Of a DNA stretch of 64,000 bases, positions 17,093 through 26,082 are shown piece after piece. Origin of the DNA: CAVYXF01 sp963772335 (GTDB taxonomy: Bacteria > Pseudomonadota > Alphaproteobacteria > Rhizobiales > Rhodomicrobiaceae); assembly GCA_963772335.1 (NCBI GenBank), contig CAVYXF010000001.1, forward strand, positions 1,054,001 to 1,118,000. The letters run 5' to 3'. The position numbers were made by a program, and so were the translations under genes. Within the stretch, counting starts at the first letter, position 1. Each line of letters begins with the position of its first letter. The notes under the pieces are model-generated. The model made no database searches and was not told the DNA's origin. It was given only the letters and a program-made list of their open reading frames with translations.

Positions 17093-17806
17093 ATGCGGCC
17101 ATCAAAACGCGACTTCGATGTCCTCCGACCGGTCGCAATCGAGCGCGCCGTGTCGATCCATGCGGAAGGCTCCTGCCTGATCAAATTCGGGCACACCCAT
17201 GTCCTGTGCACCGCCTCGGTCGAGGACCGGCTTCCCCCCTGGCTCAAGGGTCAGGGGCGCGGCTGGGTCACCGCCGAGTATGGCATGCTGCCGCGCGCCA
17301 CATCCGATCGCACACGGCGCGAGTCGACCACCGGCCACCCTTCAGGCCGCACACAGGAAATTCAGCGCCTGATCGGCCGTTCGCTGCGGGCCGTGGTGGA
17401 CCTGCAGGCCTTGGGAGAGCATCAGATCTCAATAGACTGCGACGTCATCCAGGCCGATGGTGGGACCCGCACCGCCTCCATTACCGGCGCCTGGGTCGCA
17501 CTTCATGATTGCCTGCAATGGATGAAAACCCGCGACATGATCCCGGGGACCGTGCTGCGCGACCAGGTGGCGGCCATCTCCTGCGGCGTCTATCGTGGCA
17601 AGCCTGTCCTCGATCTCGATTATGCCGAGGATTCCGAGGCGGATGCCGACGCCAATTTCGTCATGACCGGCAAGGGCGGGCTGGTCGAAGTCCAGGCGAC
17701 GGCGGAGCGCGAAGCGTTCAGCGAGGAGATGTTTGCCGAGCTGACCGCCCTTGCGAAAAAGGGCATCCGCGAGCTGATCAGCCTGCAAAAGCTGACGGTC
17801 GGCTGA
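17093..17806 (+). CDS. rph: ribonuclease PH
   Basis: RNase PH is a phosphate-dependent 3'-5' exoribonuclease that trims tRNA precursors. The 237-residue length fits the family (about 238). Conserved blocks are MRPSKRDFDVLRP, GSCLIKFGHTHVLCTASVE, WVTAEYGMLPRAT, RTQEIQRLIGRSLRAVVD and DCDVIQADGGTRTASITG, with the active-site Asp residues in DLDYAEDSEADAD. The ATG at 17093 begins directly at the homologous MRPSKRD; the open frame from 17033 has no support. Its TGA shares one base with the ATG of rdgB, so the two are translationally coupled. Confidence 0.96.
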   Translation: MRPSKRDFDVLRPVAIERAVSIHAEGSCLIKFGHTHVLCTASVEDRLPPWLKGQGRGWVTAEYGMLPRATSDRTRRESTTGHPSGRTQEIQRLIGRSLRAVVDLQALGEHQISIDCDVIQADGGTRTASITGAWVALHDCLQWMKTRDMIPGTVLRDQVAAISCGVYRGKPVLDLDYAEDSEADADANFVMTGKGGLVEVQATAEREAFSEEMFAELTALAKKGIRELISLQKLTVG

Positions 17807-18426
17807 TGGCGCGTCTCACCCCCGGCGAGAAGCTCGTCCTTGCGACGCACAACAAGGGCAAGCTCGCTGAAATCCGTGCCCTGCTCGCGCCTTACGGCAT
17901 TGAGGTGGTCTCCGCCGCCGATCTCGGCGTGCCCGAGCCAGAGGAGACCGGCGAGGCCTTCGAGGAGAATGCACGGCTGAAAGCCGTAGTCAGCACCTTT
18001 GCCACCGGGCTCCCTGCGCTCGCCGATGATTCCGGCCTGGAGGTCGAGGCGCTCGGCGGCGCACCCGGCGTGCACACCGCGCGCTGGGCGGGCGAGCCGC
18101 GTGATTTCTATGCCGGCATGGCGCGCGTCGAAAAAGAGCTTCGGGACAAGGGCGCGCTGGACGGCGCGCCGCGTGCCAATTTCACCTGCGTCCTCTGCCT
18201 CGCGACACCCGATGGCGAGGCCGAGCTGTTCGAAGGCAAAGTCTTCGGCCATCTCACCTTTCCGCCGCGGGGCGTGAACGGCTTTGGCTTCGATCCCATA
18301 TTCGTCGCTGATGGTCAGAAGCTCACTTTCGGGGAGATGGCGCCGGAGGTGAAGAGCCCTCTGACGCACCGTGCGGCCGCCTTCGCCAAATTCGCGCAAA
18401 GTTGCCTGCCGCCGAAGAAGGGCTGA
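17806..18426 (+). CDS. rdgB: dITP/XTP pyrophosphatase (Ham1/RdgB)
   Basis: The enzyme hydrolyses non-canonical purine triphosphates (dITP, ITP, XTP) and keeps them out of DNA. The start is fixed by the TGATG junction with rph (ATG at 17806); the longer open frame from 17509 is inside rph. Family signatures are LATHNKGKLAEI at the N-terminus, FEENARLKA, ALADDSGLEVEALGGAPGVHTARWAGE and GFGFDPIF. The length of 206 residues is normal. rph-rdgB-hemW is a conserved alphaproteobacterial order; here an EEP-family gene on the other strand separates rdgB from hemW. Confidence 0.96.
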   Translation: MARLTPGEKLVLATHNKGKLAEIRALLAPYGIEVVSAADLGVPEPEETGEAFEENARLKAVVSTFATGLPALADDSGLEVEALGGAPGVHTARWAGEPRDFYAGMARVEKELRDKGALDGAPRANFTCVLCLATPDGEAELFEGKVFGHLTFPPRGVNGFGFDPIFVADGQKLTFGEMAPEVKSPLTHRAAAFAKFAQSCLPPKKG

Positions 18427-18490
18427 GCCCCGCGGCGGCAGATGGGTTGACGGACGCCCGTCGCGGGTGTCGGCCAGACCAGGCAGCCGA

Positions 18491-19276
18491 TCACCGATCC
18501 TGTGCGAGCGAAGTGTCGCTGCATTCCTTGGCGCAGGGCTCACATGTGATGACGTCGAAATCGACCAGCAGAGGGAGGTGGTCCGATGCGATTCGGGCCA
18601 GAGGTGTGCGGATAACCTCCGCCTTCCGCACCGCGATCGATCGGCCGACGAACACATGGTCGAGCCGCAGAAGCGGCGCACGGCTTGGATAAGTTGGCTG
18701 CCGGCGTGACATGCCAGCCAAGGTCTGGGCGTCGCGGAGATGCGCCGCCAGCCGCCCGTAGACGCGTGAACGCGGAACAGTGTTGAAGTCGCCGGCGAAG
18801 ATGACGGGCTCACGACATGCCGGATGAGCGAGCCAATCGGGACCAAGCAGCCTATCGATTTGCCCAAGGCGGTCCGACCCCGGCAGGCCGAGATGGGTGT
18901 TGATAACCTGGACCTCGGTGCCACCGAGATTCACCGACACCCACAGCGCGCCTCGCGGTTCCGCGAATGCTGGCCATCTCCGGGTCGGTAGAAGATCGGC
19001 CTTAACGAGCCTGCATGGACGGGCTGTCAGGATGGCATCGCCATAGGCCTCCTCCATGACATGGATCGCTGGGTAGAAATGGGCGTGCATGCACAGCACA
19101 TCAGCAATGGCCCGCGCCTGGTCGACGCGCCCCGTGCGAGCGCGGTTTACATCGAGTTCCTGGAGTGCGACGACATCTGGCGCGCAGGAGGCGATGACTT
19201 CCGCAATACGCCCAGGGGAAAGCTGACCGTCGAGACCGAGGCAGTGGCGAACATTATATGTCAGGATCTGTGGCAC
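18491..19276 (-). CDS. endonuclease/exonuclease/phosphatase (EEP) family hydrolase
   Basis: The 261-residue protein shows the DNase I-like EEP fold: LTYNVRHCLGLDGQLS with the first metal-binding Asn, VVALQELDVNR with the catalytic Glu, INTHLGLPG, VIFAGDFNT with the Asp-Asn pair, and the final LARIASDHLPLLVDF with the Asp-His. Substrates in this superfamily range from DNA to phospholipids and inositol phosphates, so the target is unclear. It starts at a GTG (19276). It has no signal peptide or membrane helix. It is inserted on the opposite strand between rdgB and hemW. Confidence 0.85.
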   Translation of the reverse strand: MPQILTYNVRHCLGLDGQLSPGRIAEVIASCAPDVVALQELDVNRARTGRVDQARAIADVLCMHAHFYPAIHVMEEAYGDAILTARPCRLVKADLLPTRRWPAFAEPRGALWVSVNLGGTEVQVINTHLGLPGSDRLGQIDRLLGPDWLAHPACREPVIFAGDFNTVPRSRVYGRLAAHLRDAQTLAGMSRRQPTYPSRAPLLRLDHVFVGRSIAVRKAEVIRTPLARIASDHLPLLVDFDVITCEPCAKECSDTSLAQDR

Positions 19277-19454
19277 CTATACCCTCAGGCTGCCTCTCCT
19301 TCATTCGCTGTCAGGCTAAGGCGCAGGGCGAGCAGAAGAATGACGGGCACCTCCATGCGAGGTCCGCGCAGGCAACAACGTGGCTGCGCACGCCGGGGAT
19401 GGTAATAGATCATAGGGTGTGCATTCTCCGCCCCATGTGACCGATGAAGAGCTG

Positions 19455-20630
19455 ATGGACACGTTCGGCATCTACATTCACTGGCCTTATTGTGCCGCCA
19501 AATGCCCCTATTGCGATTTCAACTCGCAAGTGCGGCGGACGGTCGGCGAGGAGCGCTATCTCGCCGCGGCGCTGCGCGAGCTGGCATTTTATGCCGAGGC
19601 CGCGGCCGGCCGGCGCGTCACCAGCGTGTTCTTCGGCGGCGGCACGCCCTCGCTGATGAGCCCAGCGACGGTCGAGCGGCTCCTTGATGCGATCGCAGAG
19701 CACTGGGGGCTTGCGCCCGATGCCGAGATTACGCTCGAGGCCAATCCGTCGAGCGTTGAGGCCGGGCACTTTGCCGATTTCCGCAAGGCGGGCATCAACC
19801 GCGTCTCGCTCGGCATTCAATCGCTGAGCGATGCGCAGCTGCGCTTTCTCGGCCGTTTGCATAATGCGACCGAGGCGCGGGACGCGCTCGCAATTGCCAA
19901 GGCGCATTTCGACCGCGTCTCCTTCGATCTGATCTATGCAAGGCCCGGCCAGTCGGTCGCGGAATGGCGCGCCGAGCTCACCGAAGCCTTGGCGATGGCC
20001 GAGGGGCACCTGTCGCTGTATCAGCTCACGATCGAGCCGGGGACGGCTTTTTACACGTTGGAGCAATCGGGCAAGCTGCACGTGCCGGCGAGCGAAGACG
20101 CAGCCGCACTCTACGACGTCACGCAGGAGTTCTGTATGGCCGCCGGCCTGCCGGCTTACGAGATCTCCAACCACGCGGTGCCGGGCGAAGAGTCGCGGCA
20201 CAACCTGCTCTATTGGCGCTACGGCGAATATGCCGGAATCGGTCCCGGCGCTCATGGGCGGCTGATCCTTGATGGCGCCCGTCATGCGCTCGCCGCTTGC
20301 CGCGATCCCGCGGCCTGGGCCGCTCAGGTCGAAACTGAGGGGCATGGCATCGAACGCCGGGACGGCCTCAGCCGCCGGGACGAGGCCGAGGAGATGCTGC
20401 TGATGGGCTTGCGCCTTCAGGAAGGCTTGTCTCTCGACCGGCTTGCCGCGCTCACCGAGCATCGTATTGCACCCTCGGCGCTGGCAACTTATCAGCAACT
20501 CGGGCTTGCCCAGATCAGCGAGGACCAGAGCCGGTTGACTACGACTTCTCATGGCCGGCTTGTGCTGAACAGCCTGGTTGCCAAGCTCGCCGATGAGCTG
20601 GAGCCCTTAGCATCGCCCAGCCGAACATAG
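19455..20630 (+). CDS. hemW: HemW-type radical SAM haem chaperone
   Basis: HemW is the radical-SAM protein related to coproporphyrinogen dehydrogenase HemN and is thought to bind and deliver haem. The iron-sulphur motif is CxxxCxxC (C13, C17, C20 in HWPYCAAKCPYCDF). FFGGGTPSLM and ITLEANPSSVE are SAM-binding segments, and VSFDLIYARPGQS is typical of the family. The C-terminal HemN-like domain carries EMLLMGLRLQEGLSL. The fourth Cys of true HemN is absent at the N-terminal loop, and the gene order (rph-rdgB-hemW) favours HemW. Start codons at 19419 and 19437 (both GTG) are alternatives. Confidence 0.92.
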   Translation: MDTFGIYIHWPYCAAKCPYCDFNSQVRRTVGEERYLAAALRELAFYAEAAAGRRVTSVFFGGGTPSLMSPATVERLLDAIAEHWGLAPDAEITLEANPSSVEAGHFADFRKAGINRVSLGIQSLSDAQLRFLGRLHNATEARDALAIAKAHFDRVSFDLIYARPGQSVAEWRAELTEALAMAEGHLSLYQLTIEPGTAFYTLEQSGKLHVPASEDAAALYDVTQEFCMAAGLPAYEISNHAVPGEESRHNLLYWRYGEYAGIGPGAHGRLILDGARHALAACRDPAAWAAQVETEGHGIERRDGLSRRDEAEEMLLMGLRLQEGLSLDRLAALTEHRIAPSALATYQQLGLAQISEDQSRLTTTSHGRLVLNSLVAKLADELEPLASPSRT

Positions 20631-20659
20631 GGCAGCATGAAGCGACCCGCCCACGCCGA

Positions 20660-21889
20660 CTAATATTGCGCCGCCGTAAACGAACTCGGCGCAACGTCGA
20701 TCACCTCGTTGCCGTAACGCTGCACCTCGAGAATGGCAAAGCCGCGCTCCGAGGTGCCGTCAGGACGCAATCGGAACAGGCCATCGATACCGGCGAAGCC
20801 CGCCGACCGGGTGAGCTGGGAGGCGGTATAGCGCTTGCCTTTCGGGTTGTTGGACAGCGAAACGGCAAGGCTGACCGCGTCATAGGCAAGGCTGGCAAGG
20901 CGCGGCGGCACATCGCCATAGGTCTCGACATAGCGCTTGGTGAAGTCGGTCCACCCCTTCGGGTCCGGCGCCGGGAACCATCCCCCCACCATCGCCTCCT
21001 CTTTGCCGGCGCCGGCGTTGTCCCAGCCTCCGGTGCCGAGCAGTTGCACTGCCTTGCTGTCGAACTCGGAATAAGGCAGAAGCGGAGCGAGCGATGGCAG
21101 CGTGTCCGCGCCGCCCGCGATCAACAGCGCGTCGATCTGCGGGGCCTCGCCTTTTTTGGCCAGTGCAGCAATATCGCGCACCGGCGCAACCATGCCGTTG
21201 GCCTCCTGCGGATAGCTCTTCACCGCAACCAGCTGCCCGCCATGCTGGCTGACGGCGGCAAGGAAGCTCTGCTCGACCAGACGGCCTGAATCGGTCTGCG
21301 GGACGAGAGCGGCGAACCGCCTCTTACCACGGCCGGCCGCATAGGAGACGATGCGCGGGACGTCGCTTCCGGCGAGGAAGCTGAGAAGGTAGACGCCGTT
21401 GCCGGCGACTTTGCGGTCGCTGGAGAAGGCGACCATCGGGATACTCCCCCGCTGCGCTTCCGGCGCCGCGGCGGCGACTTCATTAGCGAACAGTGGGCCG
21501 ATGATCAGCTCCGCGCCGTCCTTGACCGCATCCTGCGCCGCGGCGCGCGCGCCTTCCGGCGTGCCGAGCGTATCCTTGGGCACGAGCTGGATATTTGGAT
21601 TGTCGAAGTCGAACAAAGCCAGCTCGCCAGCCTGCTTCAGCGCCTTGGCCACCGCCTGGCCATTACCTTGCGCGCTCATTGGCAGCAGGAATGCGACCTT
21701 GATGGCGCCGGGGTTCTGGCCGCCGCCTTCGGTGAGTTGCGCTCCCTCTTGAGTGGCGACGCTACCGCCGCTGCCACCGCTGATCGAGCACCCGGCCGCA
21801 AGCAGGACAACGAGCAGCACACCCAGCGGCCTAAAGATCAAGCAAGCAGCAAAAGCTGGCGGAAGACGAAGCCGGTCGGTCACCATCAT
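20660..21889 (-). CDS. penicillin-binding protein activator lipoprotein (LpoA/LppC-like periplasmic binding fold)
   Basis: A lipoprotein signal ends in LLAAGC (Cys34). The rest is a type I periplasmic binding protein fold: KVAFLLPMSAQG at the start of the first lobe, AELIIGPLFANEVAAAAPEA, MVAFSSDRKVAG, FAALVPQTDSGR and ASLAYDAVSLAV. Alphaproteobacterial genes of this type next to rsmI are annotated as LpoA-like activators of penicillin-binding proteins, and the divergent rsmI-yraN-gshB cluster here repeats that arrangement. No transporter genes are adjacent, which argues against an ABC uptake role. The function in peptidoglycan synthesis is inferred from the family. Confidence 0.85.
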   Translation of the reverse strand: MMVTDRLRLPPAFAACLIFRPLGVLLVVLLAAGCSISGGSGGSVATQEGAQLTEGGGQNPGAIKVAFLLPMSAQGNGQAVAKALKQAGELALFDFDNPNIQLVPKDTLGTPEGARAAAQDAVKDGAELIIGPLFANEVAAAAPEAQRGSIPMVAFSSDRKVAGNGVYLLSFLAGSDVPRIVSYAAGRGKRRFAALVPQTDSGRLVEQSFLAAVSQHGGQLVAVKSYPQEANGMVAPVRDIAALAKKGEAPQIDALLIAGGADTLPSLAPLLPYSEFDSKAVQLLGTGGWDNAGAGKEEAMVGGWFPAPDPKGWTDFTKRYVETYGDVPPRLASLAYDAVSLAVSLSNNPKGKRYTASQLTRSAGFAGIDGLFRLRPDGTSERGFAILEVQRYGNEVIDVAPSSFTAAQY

Positions 21890-22103
21890 TGTCCCAATAA
21901 GTACAGTGCCCAGAACTTAAGAGAGTCGCGCGCCCGTTGCCCAGCATCCTACCCGCAGGCGGGAAAAGCCCCAAGTGTTAATAACACGTCAAAATCCGCT
22001 TCTCACAAGCGGACCGTCCCGCACCGGCCTGCTGTATGGCAACCCAATGGATAAAGACCGATATTGGCCATAGAGTGATGGCGAGACAAGGGAACAGCTT
22101 GAG

Positions 22104-23015
22104 ATGAGCCCAGACGACGCGGCGGATAGCAGCCGCCATGCCCACCTCGTCAGCGCGATAGCCGGCATGACATCGCGCGAACTCTCAGCGCCGCTTGCAC
22201 CCGGCCTCCATGTCGTCGCCACCCCAATCGGCAATCTGGCGGATATCAGCCTGCGTGCGCTCGCGGTCCTCGCCCGCGCCGATCATATTTTGTGCGAGGA
22301 TACGCGCCATAGCCAGAAGCTGCTTGGCGCTTTCAGCATCCGCGGCCAGCTTACGCCCTATCACGACCATAATGCTGCGAGCCAGCGGCCAAAAATCCTC
22401 AGCTGGCTCAAGGCTGGTGCATCTGTTGCCCTGATCTCGGATGCCGGCACGCCGCTGATCGCCGATCCCGGCTACAAACTCGTCAGGACGGCACGCGATG
22501 AGGGCCATCCCGTCTACGCCGTCCCCGGCCCTTCTGCCGCGATTGCCGCACTTTCGGTGAGCGGCCTGCCAACGGACGCTTTCTATTTCGCCGGCTTTCT
22601 ACCGCCGAAGCAGGCCGCGCGGCAGAAGAAGCTGGACGCGCTAAGCACTGTTCCGGCAACCATCGTGCTTTACGAAACCGCCCCGCGCCTGCCAGAGGCG
22701 CTCGCCGACCTCGGCTCAGCGATGGGCGGAAGGGCGATCGTCATTGCCCGCGAGATCACCAAACGGTTCGAGGAGATCACGGCGGGCGTGCTGCCTCTGT
22801 CGCTGCCTCAGGCTAGCGGCGAGTTCAAAGGTGAGCTCGTATTGCTGATCGCCCCGCCGCTGCCCGCTGAACCCGCTGAGGACGACATCCGGAAAGCAGT
22901 CGCGAAGGCTCTGGAGGAGATGACCCTTAGGGATGCTGTGGAAGAGGTGACGAGAACATTGCGAGTACCGAGGCGCTTGGTCTATAGTCTGGCCCTTGAG
23001 TTGCAGAAGGTTTGA
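22104..23015 (+). CDS. rsmI: 16S rRNA (cytidine1402-2'-O)-methyltransferase
   Basis: RsmI methylates the ribose of C1402 in the ribosomal P site using SAM. It is a tetrapyrrole-methylase-fold protein with LHVVATPIGNLADISLRAL, ILCEDTRHSQKLL, SVALISDAGTPLIADPGY and VYAVPGPSAAIAALSVSGL, and then RAIVIAREITKRFEE. The length of 303 residues is normal. The start at 22104 keeps about 30 poorly conserved residues; an ATG at 22167 is possible. It is divergent from the lipoprotein gene and followed 6 bases later by yraN. Confidence 0.95.
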   Translation: MSPDDAADSSRHAHLVSAIAGMTSRELSAPLAPGLHVVATPIGNLADISLRALAVLARADHILCEDTRHSQKLLGAFSIRGQLTPYHDHNAASQRPKILSWLKAGASVALISDAGTPLIADPGYKLVRTARDEGHPVYAVPGPSAAIAALSVSGLPTDAFYFAGFLPPKQAARQKKLDALSTVPATIVLYETAPRLPEALADLGSAMGGRAIVIAREITKRFEEITAGVLPLSLPQASGEFKGELVLLIAPPLPAEPAEDDIRKAVAKALEEMTLRDAVEEVTRTLRVPRRLVYSLALELQKV

Positions 23016-23021
23016 GCCGTC

Positions 23022-23393
23022 GTGATCGCAAGAGATAAGGCAAAGAGGATCAAGGCTTATCGGACGGGCATCGAGGCGGAGAACCAGGCTGCAACCGTGC
23101 TGGCTGATCGCGGCTTCAGCATCGTCGGCAGGCGATTCCGCTCCCCAGCCGGCGAAATCGACCTGATCGCAACCAACGGATCGCACCTCTCGTTTGTCGA
23201 GGTTAAAGCACGCCGGACGCTCGCGGATGCGGCCTGGTCGGTCACGGCCCGCCAGCAAAGGCGGATTGCCGAGGCAGCCGGCTGCTGGCTGCAGTCCTTC
23301 CCCGAATATGGCGACCACGACATCACCTTCGATGCCATCCTGGTCGCGCCCCACAACCGGCCGGAATACATTCCCGACGCCTTCCGCATCTAA
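23022..23393 (+). CDS. YraN/UPF0102 family protein (nuclease-like fold)
   Basis: This 123-residue protein has the PD-(D/E)xK-type core of the UPF0102 family: GIEAENQAATVLADRGF, then RSPAGEIDLIATNGSHLSFV with the acidic residues, and EVKAR as the E-x-K. A nuclease role is suggested by the fold but not established for the family. It starts at a GTG directly after rsmI and precedes gshB, an order conserved in alphaproteobacteria. Confidence 0.9.
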   Translation: MIARDKAKRIKAYRTGIEAENQAATVLADRGFSIVGRRFRSPAGEIDLIATNGSHLSFVEVKARRTLADAAWSVTARQQRRIAEAAGCWLQSFPEYGDHDITFDAILVAPHNRPEYIPDAFRI

Positions 23394-23461
23394 ACGCGCC
23401 TTTAGCGTGTTGCCGGAGGGTTGGCTGGCGCTTTGCGCCTTATCAGCTTCAAGGAGCAAAA

Positions 23462-24427
23462 ATGGCGCTGCGCGTTGCTTTTCAGATGGACCCGGTCGAG
23501 AGAATCAACATTCAGGGCGATTCAACCTTTGCGCTGATGCTTGAGGCCCAGCGGCGCGGACATGTCCTGTTCTATTATACGCCGGGCGAGCTCTCGATGC
23601 GCGATGGACGCGTCACCGCTAGAGCCTGTCCGATAGAAGTCGTGGAGCAGGCCGGCGCTCATTTCCGCCTAGGGCCACGTGCGGCACTGGACCTTGCCTC
23701 TTGCGACGTGGTGCATCTGCGCCAGGACCCGCCCTTCGACATGGGCTATATCACCACCACCCATCTGCTTGAGCGGCTGCAGCCGGGTGTGCTGGTCGTG
23801 AATGACCCGATGAGTGTGCGCAACGCACCGGAGAAGCTGTTCGTGACCCTCTTTCCAGCGCTGATGCCGCCGACGCTGATCACCCGGTCGCTCGAGGACA
23901 TTCGCGCCTTTCGCAGCGAGCATCAGGACATCATCTTGAAGCCGCTATATGGCAATGGCGGCGCGGCGGTGTTCCGCATGCAGGCGGAGGACACCAATCT
24001 GGCCGCGCTTTACGAGCTGTTCGTCACCATGTTCCGGGAGCCGTTCGTGGTGCAGCGTTATCTCCCGGAGGTCCGGCGGGGCGACAAGCGCATCATTCTC
24101 GTCGATGGTGAGCCAGCAGGCGCGATCAATCGCGTGCCCTCGGCGGACGAGACGCGCTCCAATATGCATGTCGGCGGCCGGCCGGAGGCGACGGAGATCA
24201 CGGAGCGGGAGCGGGAAATCTGCGCGACCATCGGTCCGGAGCTGAAAGCCCGGGGGCTGATCTTCACCGGGATTGACGTCATCGGCGATTATCTCACCGA
24301 GATCAATGTGACTTCCCCGACCGGGATAAGGGAGGTGAAACGCTTTGGGGGTGCGGACATCGCGGCGATGATCTGGGATGTGATCGAGGATCGCTGCAGC
24401 CGGAAAGGGCAGCCCACTTCTGCGTAG
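23462..24427 (+). CDS. gshB: glutathione synthetase
   Basis: GshB joins gamma-glutamylcysteine and glycine with ATP to give glutathione. It is an ATP-grasp enzyme of 321 residues. The N-terminal substrate domain opens MALRVAFQMDPVERINI with DSTFALMLEAQRRGH. Other signatures are DVVHLRQDPPFDMGYITTT, NAPEKLFVTLFPALMPPTLI, DIILKPLYGNGGAAVFRM and EINVTSPTGIREV, where the metal-binding Glu and Asn lie. AGGAG a few bases upstream supports the ATG at 23462. The matching gshA is not in the window. Confidence 0.96.
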   Translation: MALRVAFQMDPVERINIQGDSTFALMLEAQRRGHVLFYYTPGELSMRDGRVTARACPIEVVEQAGAHFRLGPRAALDLASCDVVHLRQDPPFDMGYITTTHLLERLQPGVLVVNDPMSVRNAPEKLFVTLFPALMPPTLITRSLEDIRAFRSEHQDIILKPLYGNGGAAVFRMQAEDTNLAALYELFVTMFREPFVVQRYLPEVRRGDKRIILVDGEPAGAINRVPSADETRSNMHVGGRPEATEITEREREICATIGPELKARGLIFTGIDVIGDYLTEINVTSPTGIREVKRFGGADIAAMIWDVIEDRCSRKGQPTSA

Positions 24428-24500
24428 TCGCCCTTATGTTCACGCATTGTTCCAGATGCTAAGGCTGAGCTGATGCTGGCTGTGAGATTTGGAACTGGCG

Positions 24501-26054
24501 ATGTTTGCGCAAATATTTACCGTGGCTTTTCTGGGCATCGATGCCCGCCCAATCCATGTCGAGGTTCAGATTGGTGCGGGCCTCCCCTCCTTTTCCATTG
24601 TTGGCCTGCCTGACAAGGCCGTGGCTGAAAGCCGCGAACGGGTGCGCGCGGCGCTCTCATCCATTGGACTGGGCATTCCCGCCAAACGCATCACCGTCAA
24701 TCTCGCACCCGCCGATCTGCCGAAGGAAGGCAGCCACTACGACCTGCCGATCGCCCTTGGCGTGATGATCGCGGCCGGGGCCCTGCCGGGCGAGGAGATT
24801 GCCGACTTTGTGGTCATCGGTGAACTCGGCCTCGATGGCGCCATCGCCCCGGTTGCCGGGTGCCTCCCCGCCGCAATCGGCGCCAATGCGCTCGGGAAAG
24901 GCCTGATCTGCCCGTTCGCGACCGGCGCGGAAGCGGCCTGGGCATCGCCCACGATGCGGATTCTTGCGCCGCCTCATCTCCTCGCGCTCGTGAACCATTT
25001 CAAAGGCATTACCGCCCTGCCGCGCCCTGTCGCGCGTCTTGAGCAAAAAGCGCCTGACGACCCCGATCTGCGTGACGTTCGCGGGCAGGAGATGGCCAAG
25101 CGCGCGCTGGAGATCGCGGCGGCCGGCGGCCACCACCTCCTGATGAGCGGCTCGCCCGGAAGCGGCAAGACCATGCTGGCACGGCGGCTTCCGGGCCTCT
25201 TGCCACCGCTTGAGCCGGCCGAAATGCTTGAAATCTCGATGATCCAGAGCATGGCCGGTCAGATCTGCAACGGCGAGCTCAGCCGGAGACGCCCATTCAG
25301 GTCTCCGCATCACTCCGCAAGCATGGCGGCGCTCGTCGGGGGCGGCATCCGGCCTCGCCCCGGCGAGGTCGCGCTTGCCCATCACGGCGTGCTGTTTCTG
25401 GACGAACTCGCGGAATTTGCCCCGCAGGTCATCGACGCGCTTCGCCAGCCCCTTGAGTCTGGCACGCTGATCATCGCGCGCGCCAACCACCGCATCCTCT
25501 ATCCCACCCGGATCCAGCTTGTCGCCGCGATGAACCCATGCCGCTGCGGACGCGCGGACGAACCTGGCCATAGCTGCCGGCAGGGGCCGGCCTGCCGGGA
25601 GCGCTATCAGGCCCGCCTCTCCGGGCCGATCCTCGACCGCATCGATATCCGCATCACGGTGCCGCCCGTCACACCCGGCGATCTTGCATTGCCACCTTCC
25701 GCCGAGGGGAGCGAGGCGGTTCGCGCGCGTGTCGGGCGCGCTCGGGAAAGACAGCGCGAGCGGTTTCGCCGCCTCAAAGCCGACGGCGTCCGGCTCAATG
25801 CGGAATGCCCGCCGGCCCTGGTCGATCAGATCGCAAAACCCGACGGCGCGGGCGAGAAACTGCTACGGGACGCAACGGAGGCCTTTCACCTGTCTGCGCG
25901 GGGCTATCACCGGATCTTACGCGTGGCTCGAACGCTGGCCGACCTCGACGAGGCGGATAAGGTCATGCCGATGCATCTCGCCGAAGCGCTCTCCTGCCGC
26001 GGCGAAGAGGCGCGGCCATCTTCACCGCCACGCCTTAAGGTGGTAGCGCAATGA
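24501..26054 (+). CDS. YifB/ComM family Mg-chelatase-like AAA+ ATPase
   Basis: The product (517 residues) has an N-terminal Lon-protease-like fold (LGIDARPIHVEVQIGAG, IVGLPDKAVAESRERVRAA) and a central Mg-chelatase AAA+ domain: Walker A SGSPGSGKTMLARRLPG, the RSPHHSAS segment, and FLDELAEFAPQVIDALRQ as Walker B region. A CxCG...C cluster (PCRCGRADEPGHSC) and the C-terminal Mg_chelatase_C domain follow. ComM in other bacteria is a hexameric helicase that aids branch migration in natural transformation; its role in organisms without known competence is open. The ATG at 24501 fits the usual MFAQI-type start; a TTG lies 12 bases upstream. Confidence 0.93.
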   Translation: MFAQIFTVAFLGIDARPIHVEVQIGAGLPSFSIVGLPDKAVAESRERVRAALSSIGLGIPAKRITVNLAPADLPKEGSHYDLPIALGVMIAAGALPGEEIADFVVIGELGLDGAIAPVAGCLPAAIGANALGKGLICPFATGAEAAWASPTMRILAPPHLLALVNHFKGITALPRPVARLEQKAPDDPDLRDVRGQEMAKRALEIAAAGGHHLLMSGSPGSGKTMLARRLPGLLPPLEPAEMLEISMIQSMAGQICNGELSRRRPFRSPHHSASMAALVGGGIRPRPGEVALAHHGVLFLDELAEFAPQVIDALRQPLESGTLIIARANHRILYPTRIQLVAAMNPCRCGRADEPGHSCRQGPACRERYQARLSGPILDRIDIRITVPPVTPGDLALPPSAEGSEAVRARVGRARERQRERFRRLKADGVRLNAECPPALVDQIAKPDGAGEKLLRDATEAFHLSARGYHRILRVARTLADLDEADKVMPMHLAEALSCRGEEARPSSPPRLKVVAQ

Positions 26055-26082
26055 AGCGGCCGGTTGTGCACCCAAGACAGCC

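Noticed and set aside
17620..18924. 434-codon minus-strand open frame across rph, rdgB and the EEP gene
   Set aside because: It crosses three genes with strong family signatures in other frames.
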